Positions 16,236 through 26,145 are shown, counted from the stretch's first letter. The stretch: DNA of 64,000 bases from Caballeronia sp031450805 (GCF_031450805.1 NZ_JARTVY010000005.1:62001-126000), one strand, 5' to 3'. Notes: generated by a model from the sequence alone, not told the origin. Program-made: numbers and translations.

Positions 16236-17753
16236 ATGTCCGATATTCCGCAAGCCGCTGCGTCGTCAGGCGAAGCGCCGTCCGCCTTGCAGGGCGCGAT
16301 GCTCGAAGGCGACGATCTCGCCGCGCTGCTGAACCGTGAGTTTCGTCCGAAGAGCGACGAGGCCAAAACTGCCGTACAGATGGCCGTGCAGACGCTTGCG
16401 CAGCAGGCGCTCGCGCAGACGCAGATCATTTCCGGCGACGCGATCCGCTCCATTCAGGCGATGATCGCCGAGATCGATGCGAAGCTGACCGATCAGGTCA
16501 ACGAAGTGATTCATCACCCGGACTTTCAGAAGCTCGAAGGTTCGTGGCGCGGCCTTCATTATCTGATCAACAACACTGAAACCGACGAGATGCTCAAGAT
16601 TCGCGTGATGAACATTTCGAAGAAGGATCTCGGCAAGACGCTCAAGCGTTTCAAGGGTGTCGCGTGGGACCAGAGCCCGTTGTTCAAGCAGATTTACGAG
16701 CACGAGTACGGCCAGCTCGGCGGCGAGCCGTTCGGCGTGCTGATCGGCGATTATTACTTCAACCAGACACCGCCGGATGTCGAGTTGCTTGGCGAGATAT
16801 CGAAGATCGCGGCGTCGGCGCATGCGCCGTTCATCGCGGCTGCCGATCCGAGTCTCTTGCAGATGGATTCGTGGCAGGAGCTTGCCAATCCGCGCGATCT
16901 GACAAAGATATTCGGCACGCCGGAGTATGCGAGCTGGCGTTCGCTGCGTGCGTCCGAGGATTCGCGATACATCGGCCTTGCGATGCCGCGCTTTCTGGCG
17001 CGCGTGCCGTATGGCGCGCGGACGGAGCCTGTCGACGAATTCGATTTCGAGGAAGACACCGGGTCGGCGGATCACACGCGTTATACGTGGGCCAATTCGG
17101 CTTACGCGATGGCTGTGAACATCAACCGCTCGTTCAAGCTGTATAGCTGGTGCTCGCGTATTCGCGGGGTGGAGTCGGGCGGGGCGGTCGAAGGCTTGCC
17201 GGTGCATAGTTTCCCGACCGACGATGGCGGTGTCGACATGAAATGCCCGACTGAGATTGCGATTTCCGACCGGCGCGAAGCGGAATTGGCGAAGAACGGA
17301 TTCATGCCGCTGATTCATCGCAAGAACTCGGACTTTGCGGCGTTCATCGGGGCGCAGTCGCTGCAAAAGCCGTTCGAGTATGAAGATCCGGATGCGACGG
17401 CGAATGCTGCGCTTGCGGCGCGCTTGCCGTATTTGTTTGCTTGCAATCGCTTTGCGCACTATTTGAAGTGCATTGTGCGGGACAAGATCGGGACGTTCAA
17501 GGAACGCTCGGACATGGAGAGCTGGCTGAACAAATGGATCACGCAGTATGTGGATGGCGATCCGGCCAATTCATCGGAGCATACCAAGGCGCAGAAGCCG
17601 CTCGCTGCGGCGGAAGTCAAGGTGCAGGAAGTGCCGGGAGCGCCCGGGTATTACACTTCGCAGTTCTTTTTGCGGCCGCATTATCAGTTGGAAGGGTTGA
17701 CGGTTTCATTGCGGCTGGTTTCGCGGTTGCCGTCGGCTAAGCAGGCTGCTTGA
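16236..17753 (+). CDS. tssC: TssC (VipB), T6SS contractile sheath large subunit
   Basis: A 505-residue protein of normal TssC length. Typical segments are HHPDFQKLEGSWRGLHYLI, FGVLIGDYYFNQTPPDVELL, FPTDDGGVDMKCPTEIAISD and a C-terminal RPHYQLEGLTVSLRLVSRLP. It polymerises with TssB and is recycled by the ClpV ATPase encoded at 20495. A good ribosome-binding site (CAGGAGA) precedes the ATG. From about 17100 on, the third codon positions become visibly less GC-rich (many TTG, TTT and GCG/GCT mixes) than in the first half and in neighbours, leading into the AT-richer gene-free stretch that follows. Confidence 0.97.
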   Translation: MSDIPQAAASSGEAPSALQGAMLEGDDLAALLNREFRPKSDEAKTAVQMAVQTLAQQALAQTQIISGDAIRSIQAMIAEIDAKLTDQVNEVIHHPDFQKLEGSWRGLHYLINNTETDEMLKIRVMNISKKDLGKTLKRFKGVAWDQSPLFKQIYEHEYGQLGGEPFGVLIGDYYFNQTPPDVELLGEISKIAASAHAPFIAAADPSLLQMDSWQELANPRDLTKIFGTPEYASWRSLRASEDSRYIGLAMPRFLARVPYGARTEPVDEFDFEEDTGSADHTRYTWANSAYAMAVNINRSFKLYSWCSRIRGVESGGAVEGLPVHSFPTDDGGVDMKCPTEIAISDRREAELAKNGFMPLIHRKNSDFAAFIGAQSLQKPFEYEDPDATANAALAARLPYLFACNRFAHYLKCIVRDKIGTFKERSDMESWLNKWITQYVDGDPANSSEHTKAQKPLAAAEVKVQEVPGAPGYYTSQFFLRPHYQLEGLTVSLRLVSRLPSAKQAA

Positions 17754-18354
17754 AGGTCGTTTTGCGGGGAACTTCTTTTCGTGGCGACATTTGTGAATAA
17801 GTTCATCCACTCAGAAACTAATCACTAAAAGCAAAGCAACGACAACGACAACGACAAAATAAAATGCAAAGTCAAGAGCACAGACAGAGAACTAGGGCGA
17901 GGGTAGACCACTAGCCAGAAGCCAAAAGCTAGTTTGCATGATTCGCGAGCAAGGATTCTTTGTGGGCTTCTTTGATTGATGCACGTTAGCTTGAGGCTCT
18001 GTGGGGCTTGCTTGTCGCGTGGGGCGTATACACGCGGTTGGTGTTAGCGAGCCAAGGGGCTCGGAGGACGTGAGTAGTCAGTGGGCGCGGAAGGTGATTC
18101 AAGGCTCTTTACAAGCTGAGTGCCACCGGTTTTCTACGGAGTGACTACACTAATCAGTGCATTGTGCGGTTCGAAGAAAAGCTGCTTTCTTTGGTTACTT
18201 TCTTTGCAGCGGCAAAGAAAGTGACCCCCGCCCCGGGGAGGGGCGAGCTAATAGACCGACGCGATATCAAGTTCACCGCAAGAGATCGAAAGAAAGTGAA
18301 CCCGCCCGCACAAACGGGCGCACCACTAGACCAACACAAACACAAACACAAATC
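17754..18354. other. Gene-free stretch between convergent tssC and phosphatase genes
   Basis: About 600 bp without a credible gene. It is AT-richer than its surroundings and contains an ACAACG tandem run near 17836-17856 and, at its right end, a Burkholderia-type intergenic repeat with a perfect hairpin (separate entry). No promoter or RNA gene could be recognised by eye. Confidence 0.7.
18184..18300. repeat. Burkholderiaceae intergenic repeat with perfect hairpin
   Basis: The sequence GCTTTCTTTGGTTACTTTCT continuing into a mirrored GCAAAGAAAGT matches a dispersed intergenic element I know from many Burkholderia and Paraburkholderia genomes. It contains an 11-bp perfect inverted repeat (18197-18207 and 18212-18222) with a 4-base loop, followed by a GC-rich block and AATAGACC. 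It sits between two convergent transcription units, so it could act as a transcription barrier for both, though no U-tract follows the stem. Copy number elsewhere in the genome cannot be seen here. Confidence 0.7.
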
Positions 18355-19119
18355 TCAACGAACTACCGTCGTTTCCGGCGAATCCAGAACCCACACCGCG
18401 AGAGCGGTGAAATTATCGCGAGCGGCATCGCGAATATGCCCGACCATCGCCTCAAGCCAGGCCGCCGGCGTCCGAGCCCGTCCGATAGCCTCGATCATCA
18501 CCGCTTCATCGAGATATTCCCAAAACCCATCGGTACAGAGCAAAAACGCATCCCCGTCGGCGACAAAGAAAGCCTCTTCCGACGCAGCAATCGACAAATC
18601 CTCCGCCGTCCCGAGCGCAGAGAACAGCACATTGCGTCGCGGATGCCCGCGCACATCCTGCATATCGAGCAAGCGAGCATCGATCATGCTCTGCACGAGA
18701 CTATGATCCTGCGTCTGCACGACAGTCGCGCCACGCCGGAAACAATAAAGACGCGTATCGCCGCAATGCGCCCACGCCGCCACGCCCGCCGCCTGATCGA
18801 TGCCCAGCAGCGCCGCCGTCGAGCGCATCTGCGACAGCTCGCGGTCGTGTTCCTGCGCGTCGATGATCGCGTCGTTGGCGCGCAAGAGCACGCGCAGCAG
18901 ATTGAGGCCAGTGAGCGCGACGCCCGTCGCCGCAACCCGCGTCAACTCCGCGATGACCGTATCGACCGCGATGCGCGATGCCGTATCGCCGCCGCCATGA
19001 CCGCCCGCGCCATCCGCAACCACGCTCGCGTACAGCGTGCCGTGCCGCCATTCGCCATACGCATCCTCATTGCGGGACCGGCCGCCTACCTCGCTCACGC
19101 TCGCGGTTTGCAGTTGCAT
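18355..19119 (-). CDS. PP2C-type serine/threonine phosphatase, T6SS-associated (PppA-like)
   Basis: A 254-residue protein with the PP2C metal-binding motifs: SRNEDAYG near residue 17, ADGAGGHGGGD at about 36-46, LLCTDGFWEYL near 192-202 and ARDNFTALAVWV close to the C-terminus. In T6SS loci such as that of Pseudomonas aeruginosa, PppA reverses phosphorylation of an FHA protein by the kinase PpkA. Here the gene follows the FHA gene tagH with a 13-bp gap, supporting the same role. No kinase gene is visible in the window. It is the last gene of the leftward operon. Confidence 0.88.
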   Translation of the reverse strand: MQLQTASVSEVGGRSRNEDAYGEWRHGTLYASVVADGAGGHGGGDTASRIAVDTVIAELTRVAATGVALTGLNLLRVLLRANDAIIDAQEHDRELSQMRSTAALLGIDQAAGVAAWAHCGDTRLYCFRRGATVVQTQDHSLVQSMIDARLLDMQDVRGHPRRNVLFSALGTAEDLSIAASEEAFFVADGDAFLLCTDGFWEYLDEAVMIEAIGRARTPAAWLEAMVGHIRDAARDNFTALAVWVLDSPETTVVR

Positions 19120-19132
19120 GTCGATTCTCTCG

Positions 19133-20491
19133 TCAGCGGCGAGCGCGCCGGTTCAGTGCGTCGATCTGCGCCTCATATGCCGCGACGAACGCGCGGCCGA
19201 AAAGCGTATGAAAATCCTCGGTGGCTTCGCGCGAAAGCTGCCCATACATCTCCGTGAAGCAATCCCAGCAGCGCGCGCGGCGGCTCAGTCCCGGCAGCAA
19301 GCCATCGAGCATCGAGCGGCCGGAAAGGCGCGCCTCGATGCGCTCAGGCTCGAAGCGCTCGAAGACGCCATCGAGCGCGGCGCGCATGCCCGCCATCATC
19401 CCGACCTGATGCGCCCGCAAGTCGGCGTAGGCATCGTCGAGGGCGGCGGCGGGCGGCATGAAGCCGCGCATCGGCGGATTCAGCAAATGCGCCAGCGCCG
19501 CCTCCACGTTCGGCGAAAACTTGAGCGGGTTGTTGTCCGCCGCGGCGATGATCGTCGCCTCCGTGCGCATCTCGCGCTTCAGCGCGGCCCGGGCCGCCAG
19601 CAGTTCGAGCGTGCCGCGCGTCGCTTCGCGCAACAGCTGGCCGACGAGCTGCAGCAGCGCCGGCGACAAAGCGTCGATACGCACGCCCGGCGCGTCGAGG
19701 CCGCGCAGAAAGGCATCGACGAGCGCGCGGTCGTCGGACGGCGGCGCGGCTTGCCTCTGCACAGCGGAGGCAGGGCGCGGCGGCGTGAACGCGCTATGCA
19801 GTTCGGACCCGGCATCGGATTGCGTCGCGGGCGGCTCGACCGGACGCACGCCACCCGTCAGGCTCGCGAACGGATCGGCGTCGTGAGCGGTGTTCGGCTG
19901 CGAGAGAGGATCGATAAGCGGATCGACAACCGGATCGATCAGCGGACCGGCACGCGCGCCAGCACCGAGATCGAACATCTCGTCGATCGAGCGCTTCGAC
20001 GCGGGGTCGTCGAACGAGAAGTCGAAGTCGCCGCCGGCTTGCGGCAAGGGCGCGGGCTGCGCGCGCAGCAGTTCGTCGGCGGTCTCGGGTTCCGGCGCAA
20101 CACGCTCCCGCGGCGCGGCGTCGAAGAGTCCGGCGAACGGATCGTCCGATGACGGTTCGCTGCTCACGGTATCGTCGTCGCCGGACACATCCACGCGCAA
20201 CCGATAGCCGCCGATCTGCACTTCGTCGCCATGCGCGAGCGGCACGTCCTGCCCCGGATCGAGCGGCGCGCCATTGACGAGCGCCGGGTTGCTGCCGCGA
20301 TCGATCAGCCGATACCGTCCGTCGCGCCGCACGATCTGCACGTGCAGACGCGATACGGTGCGCTCGGCGTCGTCCAGCACGAGGCGGTTCGCCGCCGCGC
20401 GGCCGACGGTCCCGCCATCGGCATCGAAGGTCGCCGCGAGCGGCACGCGCGGCGGCTGTCCGTTATGAAGCGTCACCGTGAGCGTGAGCAT
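19133..20491 (-). CDS. tagH: TagH, FHA-domain T6SS regulator/scaffold
   Basis: A 452-residue protein with an N-terminal FHA domain: GGTVGRAAANRLVLDD, then TVSRLHVQI and DRGSNPALVNG are the phosphothreonine-binding loops. A long acidic, Pro/Asp-rich linker follows, including the tandem LIDPVVDPLIDPLSQ. The C-terminal 200 residues (QLVGQLLREATRGTLELLAARA, then FSPNVEAALAHLL) are the TagH/ImpI C-terminal domain. FHA proteins of this type couple threonine phosphorylation to T6SS assembly. Its start is 4 bases from the stop of tssH upstream, indicating tight cotranslation. Confidence 0.9.
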   Translation of the reverse strand: MLTLTVTLHNGQPPRVPLAATFDADGGTVGRAAANRLVLDDAERTVSRLHVQIVRRDGRYRLIDRGSNPALVNGAPLDPGQDVPLAHGDEVQIGGYRLRVDVSGDDDTVSSEPSSDDPFAGLFDAAPRERVAPEPETADELLRAQPAPLPQAGGDFDFSFDDPASKRSIDEMFDLGAGARAGPLIDPVVDPLIDPLSQPNTAHDADPFASLTGGVRPVEPPATQSDAGSELHSAFTPPRPASAVQRQAAPPSDDRALVDAFLRGLDAPGVRIDALSPALLQLVGQLLREATRGTLELLAARAALKREMRTEATIIAAADNNPLKFSPNVEAALAHLLNPPMRGFMPPAAALDDAYADLRAHQVGMMAGMRAALDGVFERFEPERIEARLSGRSMLDGLLPGLSRRARCWDCFTEMYGQLSREATEDFHTLFGRAFVAAYEAQIDALNRRARR

Positions 20492-20494
20492 GAT

Positions 20495-23143
20495 TCAGTC
20501 GAACGCATAGACGAAGTCGTCCGCGCGCGCCGAAAGACGAATGTGCGCGAGCGCGCGGCCTTCCGCGAGGCGCGTCAGATACTCCATCGAGATGCGCGGC
20601 AGCACGGTGTTCGTCAGCAGCGCGTCGATCACGCGCCCGCCGGATTCCGCTTCCGTGCAGCGCGACACGATGAGCTTCACCGCGTCGTCGTCGTAATCGA
20701 ACGGAATGCCGTGATTGTCCGCGACGCGGCGGCGGATGCGCGTGAGCTGCAGGCGCACGATGTCGGCCATCATCGCGTCGGAAAGCGGGTAATAGGGCAC
20801 CGCGACCAGCCGCCCGAGCAGCGCGGCGGGAAACACGTCGAGAAGCGGTGCGCGCAACGCGCGGGCGAGCGATTCCGGCGCGGGCGGATTCGCCGGATCG
20901 CGGCACATCGACATGATGAGCTCCGAGCCGACGTTCGACGTGAGCAGGATGATCGTATTGCGGAAGTCGATCGCGCGGCCCTCGCCGTCCTCCATCCAGC
21001 CCTTGTCGAAGACCTGAAAGAAGATCTCGTGCACGTCGGGATGCGCCTTCTCGACTTCGTCGAGCAGCACGACGCTATACGGCCGGCGGCGCACCGCCTC
21101 GGTCAGGATGCCGCCCTCGCCATAACCGACGTAGCCGGGCGGCGCGCCCTTCAGCGTCGACACGGTATGCGCCTCCTGAAACTCGCTCATGTTGATGGTG
21201 ATGACGTTCTGCTCGCCGCCATACAGCGTTTCCGCGAGCGCGAGCGCCGTTTCCGTCTTGCCGACGCCCGACGTTCCCGCGAGCAGGAACACGCCAACCG
21301 GCTTGTCCGGATTGTCGAGCCGCGCGCGCGATGTCTGGATGCGCCTTGCGATCATTTCGAGCGCATGACGCTGGCCGATCACGCGGCGGTCGAGCGCATC
21401 GGCGAGATTCAGCACGGCGGCAAGCTCGTTCTTCAACATCTTGCCGACCGGGATGCCCGTCCAGTCCGCGACCACGCCGGCGATCACACCCGCATCGACG
21501 CTCGGCAGGATGAGCGGGGCATCGCCCTGAAGCTCGGCGAGACGCGCCTTGAGCGTGGCGAGCTTCGCAAGAAGCGCATCGCGTGAGTCCGAGGGCGAAT
21601 CGACCGCTTCGCCTTTGCCCCGGAGCGTCGCGCGCAGCGACAGCAATTCGCCGACGACGCGCTTCTCTTCCTCCCAGCGCAACTCCAGGCCGCCGAGCGC
21701 ATCGCGTTCGCGGGCGAGCAGCGCGGCGGCATCGGCGGCGCGCGTGCCGGTATCGACGCCCGCATTCGCTTCCCGCGCGACGATCTGCGCCTCGACTTCG
21801 AGCGCCTCGATGCGGCGGCGGCAATCGTCGACCTGCGGCGGCGTGGCGTGCTGGCTGACGGCGACGCGCGCGCACGCCGTATCGACGAGCGATACGGCCT
21901 TGTCCGGCAACTGCCGCGCCGGAATATAGCGATGGGACAGCCGCACGGCCGCCTCGATGGCCTCGTCGAGCAACTGCACGCGATGATGCCCTTCGAGCAC
22001 CGCCGCGACGCCCCGCAGCATCCGCACGGCCTTGTCCTCGTCCGGCTCCTGAACCTGCACGACCTGGAACCGCCGCGTGAGCGCCGGGTCTTTCTCGATG
22101 TGCTTCTTGTACTCGGCCCACGTCGTCGCGCCGATGGTGCGCAGGTCGCCGCGTGCAAGCGCGGGCTTCAGCAGATTGGCCGCGTCGCCGGTTCCCGCCG
22201 CGCCGCCCGCGCCGACGAGCGTGTGCACTTCGTCGATGAAGAGAATCACCGGCTTCGGGCTCGCCTGCACTTCCTCGACGACCTGCCGCAAACGCTGCTC
22301 GAACTCGCCTTTCATGCTCGCGCCCGCCTGCAGCAGGCCGAGATCGAGCGACAGCAGCGCGACTTCGCGCAACGGCGGCGGCACGTCGCCACGCACGAGC
22401 CGCTGCGCGAAGCCTTCGACGACAGCCGTCTTGCCGACGCCCGCTTCGCCCGTGAGGAGCGGATTGTTCTGCCGCCGCCGCATGAGGATGTCGACCAGCT
22501 GGCGGATTTCGTCGTCGCGGCCGGTGACGGGATCGAGCGCGCCGCGCCGCGCCTTGTCGGTGAGATCGGTCGCGTACCTGCGCAGCGCGTCCTGCGGCGC
22601 CGTGCCGCTTCCCGCCGCGTCGGCTGGCGGCGCGAACGTCGGAGCATGCGGCTCGTCCTCGCCGTCTTCGATCGATCCCGCCACGATGCGCGCGAACTCG
22701 TCGGACAGATCGTCCGGCTTGATGCGCTCGAATTGCCGCGACATGCCGAAGAGCACGCTGCGCAGTCGCGGCGTCTTCAGCATGCCGACGAGCAGATGCC
22801 CCGTGCGAACCTTCGTCGCGCCGAACAGCAGCGCACCGTAGACGAAGCCGCGCTCGATGGCGTCGCTGATGTGTTCCGAGATATCGGAGATGGAGGTCGC
22901 GCCGCGCGGCAGGCGATCGAGCGTCGCGGTCATCTCGCGCGAGAGCACGGCGGCATCGATGCCGTAGTGCGCGACGATCCGCTGCCAGTCGGAGTTCGGC
23001 GTCTCGACGATCTGCGTGATCCAGTGCGCGAGCTCCACATACGGGTTGCCGCGCATTTTGCAATAGACCCTCGCGCCTTCGACGGTCTTGTAGCCGAGCT
23101 TGTTCAGCTTGCCGAACAGCGCGACGCGACTGATTTCCGCCAT
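20495..23143 (-). CDS. tssH: TssH (ClpV), T6SS sheath-recycling AAA+ ATPase
   Basis: An 882-residue Clp/Hsp100 protein. The N domain (residues about 1-160) is followed by AAA1 with Walker A GEAGVGKT and Walker B ILFIDEVHTL, a coiled-coil middle region, and AAA2 with Walker A GTSGVGKT and Walker B VVLLDEVEKAHPDVHE. Length and the N-terminal MAEISRVALFGKLNKLGYK mark it as ClpV rather than ClpB. It pulls apart contracted TssBC sheaths. Gene order after it is tagH and the phosphatase; before it, tssG lies 81 bp away. Confidence 0.97.
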   Translation of the reverse strand: MAEISRVALFGKLNKLGYKTVEGARVYCKMRGNPYVELAHWITQIVETPNSDWQRIVAHYGIDAAVLSREMTATLDRLPRGATSISDISEHISDAIERGFVYGALLFGATKVRTGHLLVGMLKTPRLRSVLFGMSRQFERIKPDDLSDEFARIVAGSIEDGEDEPHAPTFAPPADAAGSGTAPQDALRRYATDLTDKARRGALDPVTGRDDEIRQLVDILMRRRQNNPLLTGEAGVGKTAVVEGFAQRLVRGDVPPPLREVALLSLDLGLLQAGASMKGEFEQRLRQVVEEVQASPKPVILFIDEVHTLVGAGGAAGTGDAANLLKPALARGDLRTIGATTWAEYKKHIEKDPALTRRFQVVQVQEPDEDKAVRMLRGVAAVLEGHHRVQLLDEAIEAAVRLSHRYIPARQLPDKAVSLVDTACARVAVSQHATPPQVDDCRRRIEALEVEAQIVAREANAGVDTGTRAADAAALLARERDALGGLELRWEEEKRVVGELLSLRATLRGKGEAVDSPSDSRDALLAKLATLKARLAELQGDAPLILPSVDAGVIAGVVADWTGIPVGKMLKNELAAVLNLADALDRRVIGQRHALEMIARRIQTSRARLDNPDKPVGVFLLAGTSGVGKTETALALAETLYGGEQNVITINMSEFQEAHTVSTLKGAPPGYVGYGEGGILTEAVRRRPYSVVLLDEVEKAHPDVHEIFFQVFDKGWMEDGEGRAIDFRNTIILLTSNVGSELIMSMCRDPANPPAPESLARALRAPLLDVFPAALLGRLVAVPYYPLSDAMMADIVRLQLTRIRRRVADNHGIPFDYDDDAVKLIVSRCTEAESGGRVIDALLTNTVLPRISMEYLTRLAEGRALAHIRLSARADDFVYAFD

Positions 23144-23224
23144 CGTCCGACTCCTTTTTCATGGAAGCGCGCGCGCCGTCCGAGCGCGTCCTCATCCGAT
23201 AAGACGGCGCGGCGGCGGGCTTTT

Positions 23225-24298
23225 TCAAGGGGCTTTCGCTTCGGCGTCCAGCTTGAGATCGGCGCAATCGGCGCAATCGGCGTGTCGGGATTTCAGGCCG
23301 AGCCACGTCGAAATACCGAGCCGTCCATAGCGGCCGATTTGCGCGGTCGGGACGTCGTCGGCGGCGAGCACGAGTTGTGCATCCCACGCGAGTTCGCCAT
23401 TCAGATGCTGGCGCACGACCGCGACGAGCGTCGGCAATGCGTCGCCGCCCGGCAAGAGCGATTCGAACTGCGCGAGCGATAGCGGCCCGATCACGAGCCG
23501 GAACGCATGCTGACGATCCCACACCGCGCGGCCCAGCACCGCGCCGCGCCCGAGACATGCGCCCTTGCGCCGCAACGCGGCACGCTCGTCGGGCTGCAAG
23601 GTCATCCAGTGCCCGCGATACGGCGCGACGCGCACCGGCACGCGCAGGAGCGCGCCGGCGATCGCTTCGAGCGCGTCGGCGGGGCGCGTCTGCATGTTCC
23701 AGAGGCCCGCGAAATGCAGCTTGGCGTGATCGGAGACCGCATCGCGACGACGGTTCGCCTCATCGGCGAGACCGATCAGCGCGCCCGTATAGAACGCGAA
23801 GCGGTCGTGGCCCGGCCGGTCCAGCGCATTGACCGGCCGGCCCTGCGCCCACGCGCGATAAAACAGCAGCAGAAAGCGATGCAGCAGCGCATCGAGCAGC
23901 CGCGCGAACGCCCGGTCGCCGTGATGCAGCCCGCGCTCCCGGATGAAGTCGGTCAGATGCAGCGGCAGCGGCCCGTTAGGGCCGAGATAGCCGAAGAAGC
24001 GCTGCGCGAGGCGCGGGGCGCGGGCTCCGTTCGCGTGCTCAAGCGCGGCGAGCGGCGCGGGCGCGAACGCCAGCGACACGTCCTGCGCGAGCCGCACCGG
24101 CTCGTCCTGAGGGCGCGCGCCGGCTCCGAGGCGCGGCAGGTGCGGCGTCATGGCCTCGATGTGCCGCATCACCCGATAGAAATCATGCCGATGCGGCGCG
24201 GCGGCGACGGCATCGAGCAACTCGGTCAGCTCGCGTGAAAGCGCAGGCGGCGGCTCTTCGCGGGCCGCCTCGCTCAGAAGATGGCTCTCGTGCCGCAT
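23225..24298 (-). CDS. tssG: TssG, T6SS baseplate subunit
   Basis: A 357-residue protein with DFYRVMRHIEAM near the start, then RFFGYLGPNGPLPLHLTDF, the most conserved TssG (VasB/ImpH) segment, and HFAGLWNMQTRPADALEAI. TssG joins TssF, TssE and TssK in the baseplate wedge. The start at 24298 overlaps the end of tssF by 25 bp; the frame stays open upstream through tssF but that is a shadow. The extreme C-terminus contains CADCAD encoded by a 9-bp tandem duplication, which is not a family feature. Confidence 0.94.
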   Translation of the reverse strand: MRHESHLLSEAAREEPPPALSRELTELLDAVAAAPHRHDFYRVMRHIEAMTPHLPRLGAGARPQDEPVRLAQDVSLAFAPAPLAALEHANGARAPRLAQRFFGYLGPNGPLPLHLTDFIRERGLHHGDRAFARLLDALLHRFLLLFYRAWAQGRPVNALDRPGHDRFAFYTGALIGLADEANRRRDAVSDHAKLHFAGLWNMQTRPADALEAIAGALLRVPVRVAPYRGHWMTLQPDERAALRRKGACLGRGAVLGRAVWDRQHAFRLVIGPLSLAQFESLLPGGDALPTLVAVVRQHLNGELAWDAQLVLAADDVPTAQIGRYGRLGISTWLGLKSRHADCADCADLKLDAEAKAP

Positions 24299-26145
24299 CG
24301 CGGTGGCAACCGCAGGACTTCGCCGCGCGCGCTCGTCGAAAGCACCGTCTGCACGAACGAATTGATCGACACGTAGCGCGCGAAGAAGCGGTCGAGCACA
24401 CAGCCGAACAGCCACGCGCTGCCGCCCTGAAACGCGAGATCGTCGACGCGCACGCTTATCGTCAGGCCGCGCCCGAACGCAATCGGCCCCGGCATCGGCA
24501 AACGGCGCACGACGGGTTCCGCATCGACTGCGACGACGCCCGCGACTTGCGCACGGCCCGCCTGATCGACATCGGCCACATGCAGCGCGAGGAGCGCGCG
24601 AAGCGCGGCGGCGGCGTCGCAAGAGCCGTGGCCGATCGACAGATAGTGCAGCGAGAGCTGATCGATCAGACGCCAGCTTCGCGCCGCGTCGAGATTCGCC
24701 GGCGCGGGCCGCGACGGGCCGCTCACGCAGCGCACATCGGTGACGGGCGCGGCGACATCCAGCGCAAAGCCGTCGCGCGGCATCAGGAGCGGCAGGTCGC
24801 GATTGGTGCAGAGCGTCGCGAACGCAAGCTGCCGCAGCGAGCCGCGATACGGCGCGGCGTTCGGATCGACGATCGATACATACGTCTCGCTGCCGATGTA
24901 CTCCGTGCGCGCGCCGCTCTTCTTGCGCCCGGCCGGCACGATGCGCGGCTCGCGCTCGGTCGTGAAGTAGGCTGCGTCGCCGGGGCGGTCCGCGAAGAAG
25001 TCGCCGTAGAACGCGTGGAACGTCTGCTCGGTGTCGTCGTTCGCGCCATAACCGGACACGCCTGTCACCGAATGCACTTCGTAATCCAGCGGATGCGTGC
25101 GATCCGGGACCACATGAAAGCGCGCGGCGGCGTCCGTCACGAGCGCGCGGTCGGCCTGCTTCGGGAAGAGATTGATCGCAGGCACGCAGTCGAGCAGCAC
25201 ACTGTCTTTCGTGACGATGCGTTCCAGCGCCGCATCGCCCGTAGCGAGCAGGAAGGTCAGTTCGATCTCGCGCGCCGCGAACGACGGCAACACGCCCGCC
25301 AGCCCGGCGATGCGCGCGAAGCGGAAGCGCTCGGGCAATGCGAAATACTCGTGCAGCAGGCGATAACCCTGGAACGCGTTGGGCGTCACCGGCAAGAGGG
25401 CTTCGGCGTCGCTGAAGCCCGCCGGCGCGAGCGCGTCGGCGGGCAGCGCGGCGAGCTTGCGGCTCGGGCGCTCGGGCGTCGATACGGCAATCGCGAGCGT
25501 GCCCGCCATCACCGCTTCGTACAGGCGATACGCCGTTTCGTCGCCGCCCGCGAAATAGAGGCTGAGCGCGTCGAGACCGAGCGCATCGAAGGAGAAGCCT
25601 TCGGCCGCCGATAGCCGGATGCGCAGCGCCCCCTGAACACGCCTCGCGATCGCGCGTGTTTCCGGCAGCGCCGCGAGCGGCAAGTCCTGCACCTGCGCGA
25701 AGTAGCGCGCTTCGGTCAGCTCGACGGGCCACAGCGTGAGATCGGCGGCGGTGCGGAATTCGCAGGGCGTGGCTTCGGCCGACTTCATCGGCGCGATCAG
25801 CGCGGCGCCGCGCGGCACGACGAAGCCATCGGCGAGATTCGGGCTCGCGAGATCGGGCGCGAGACGCGCGACGAGCATCGAGGGCGTCGGACAAGCGGCC
25901 TGCGGCAGCACCACATGCGTAAGCTGCTGCGTGAAGCGCGGAAACTCCTCTTCGATCTTCAACTGCACGCGCGCGGCGAGAAACGCGGTGCCTTCGAGCA
26001 GACGCTCCACATACGGATCGGCAACGTCGATGCCGTTCATGCCAAGCCGCGCCGCAATCTTAGGAAACTGCTGCGCGAACTCCGCGCCCATCTCGCGCAG
26101 ATGCGCAAGCTCGGTGTTGTAGTGACGCAGAAGGCGCGGGTCCAT
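24274..26145 (-). CDS. tssF: TssF, T6SS baseplate subunit
   Basis: A 623-residue protein starting MDPRLLRHYNTELAHLREMG, then FPKIAARLGM and DPYVERLLEGTAFLAARVQL, all diagnostic of TssF (VasA/ImpG); size is normal. It is the largest wedge component of the T6SS baseplate. It starts one base after the stop of tssE and its 3' end overlaps tssG by 25 bp, so the three genes are translationally linked. Confidence 0.97.
   Translation of the reverse strand: MDPRLLRHYNTELAHLREMGAEFAQQFPKIAARLGMNGIDVADPYVERLLEGTAFLAARVQLKIEEEFPRFTQQLTHVVLPQAACPTPSMLVARLAPDLASPNLADGFVVPRGAALIAPMKSAEATPCEFRTAADLTLWPVELTEARYFAQVQDLPLAALPETRAIARRVQGALRIRLSAAEGFSFDALGLDALSLYFAGGDETAYRLYEAVMAGTLAIAVSTPERPSRKLAALPADALAPAGFSDAEALLPVTPNAFQGYRLLHEYFALPERFRFARIAGLAGVLPSFAAREIELTFLLATGDAALERIVTKDSVLLDCVPAINLFPKQADRALVTDAAARFHVVPDRTHPLDYEVHSVTGVSGYGANDDTEQTFHAFYGDFFADRPGDAAYFTTEREPRIVPAGRKKSGARTEYIGSETYVSIVDPNAAPYRGSLRQLAFATLCTNRDLPLLMPRDGFALDVAAPVTDVRCVSGPSRPAPANLDAARSWRLIDQLSLHYLSIGHGSCDAAAALRALLALHVADVDQAGRAQVAGVVAVDAEPVVRRLPMPGPIAFGRGLTISVRVDDLAFQGGSAWLFGCVLDRFFARYVSINSFVQTVLSTSARGEVLRLPPRCGTRAIF

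Noticed and set aside
17836..17856. ACAACG tandem run as a CRISPR-like array
   Set aside because: Repeat unit is only 6 bases with no spacers; simple tandem repeat.
24299..25894. Upstream extension of tssG through tssF
   Set aside because: Arg-rich frame antiparallel in composition to TssF; tssG begins at 24298 by homology.
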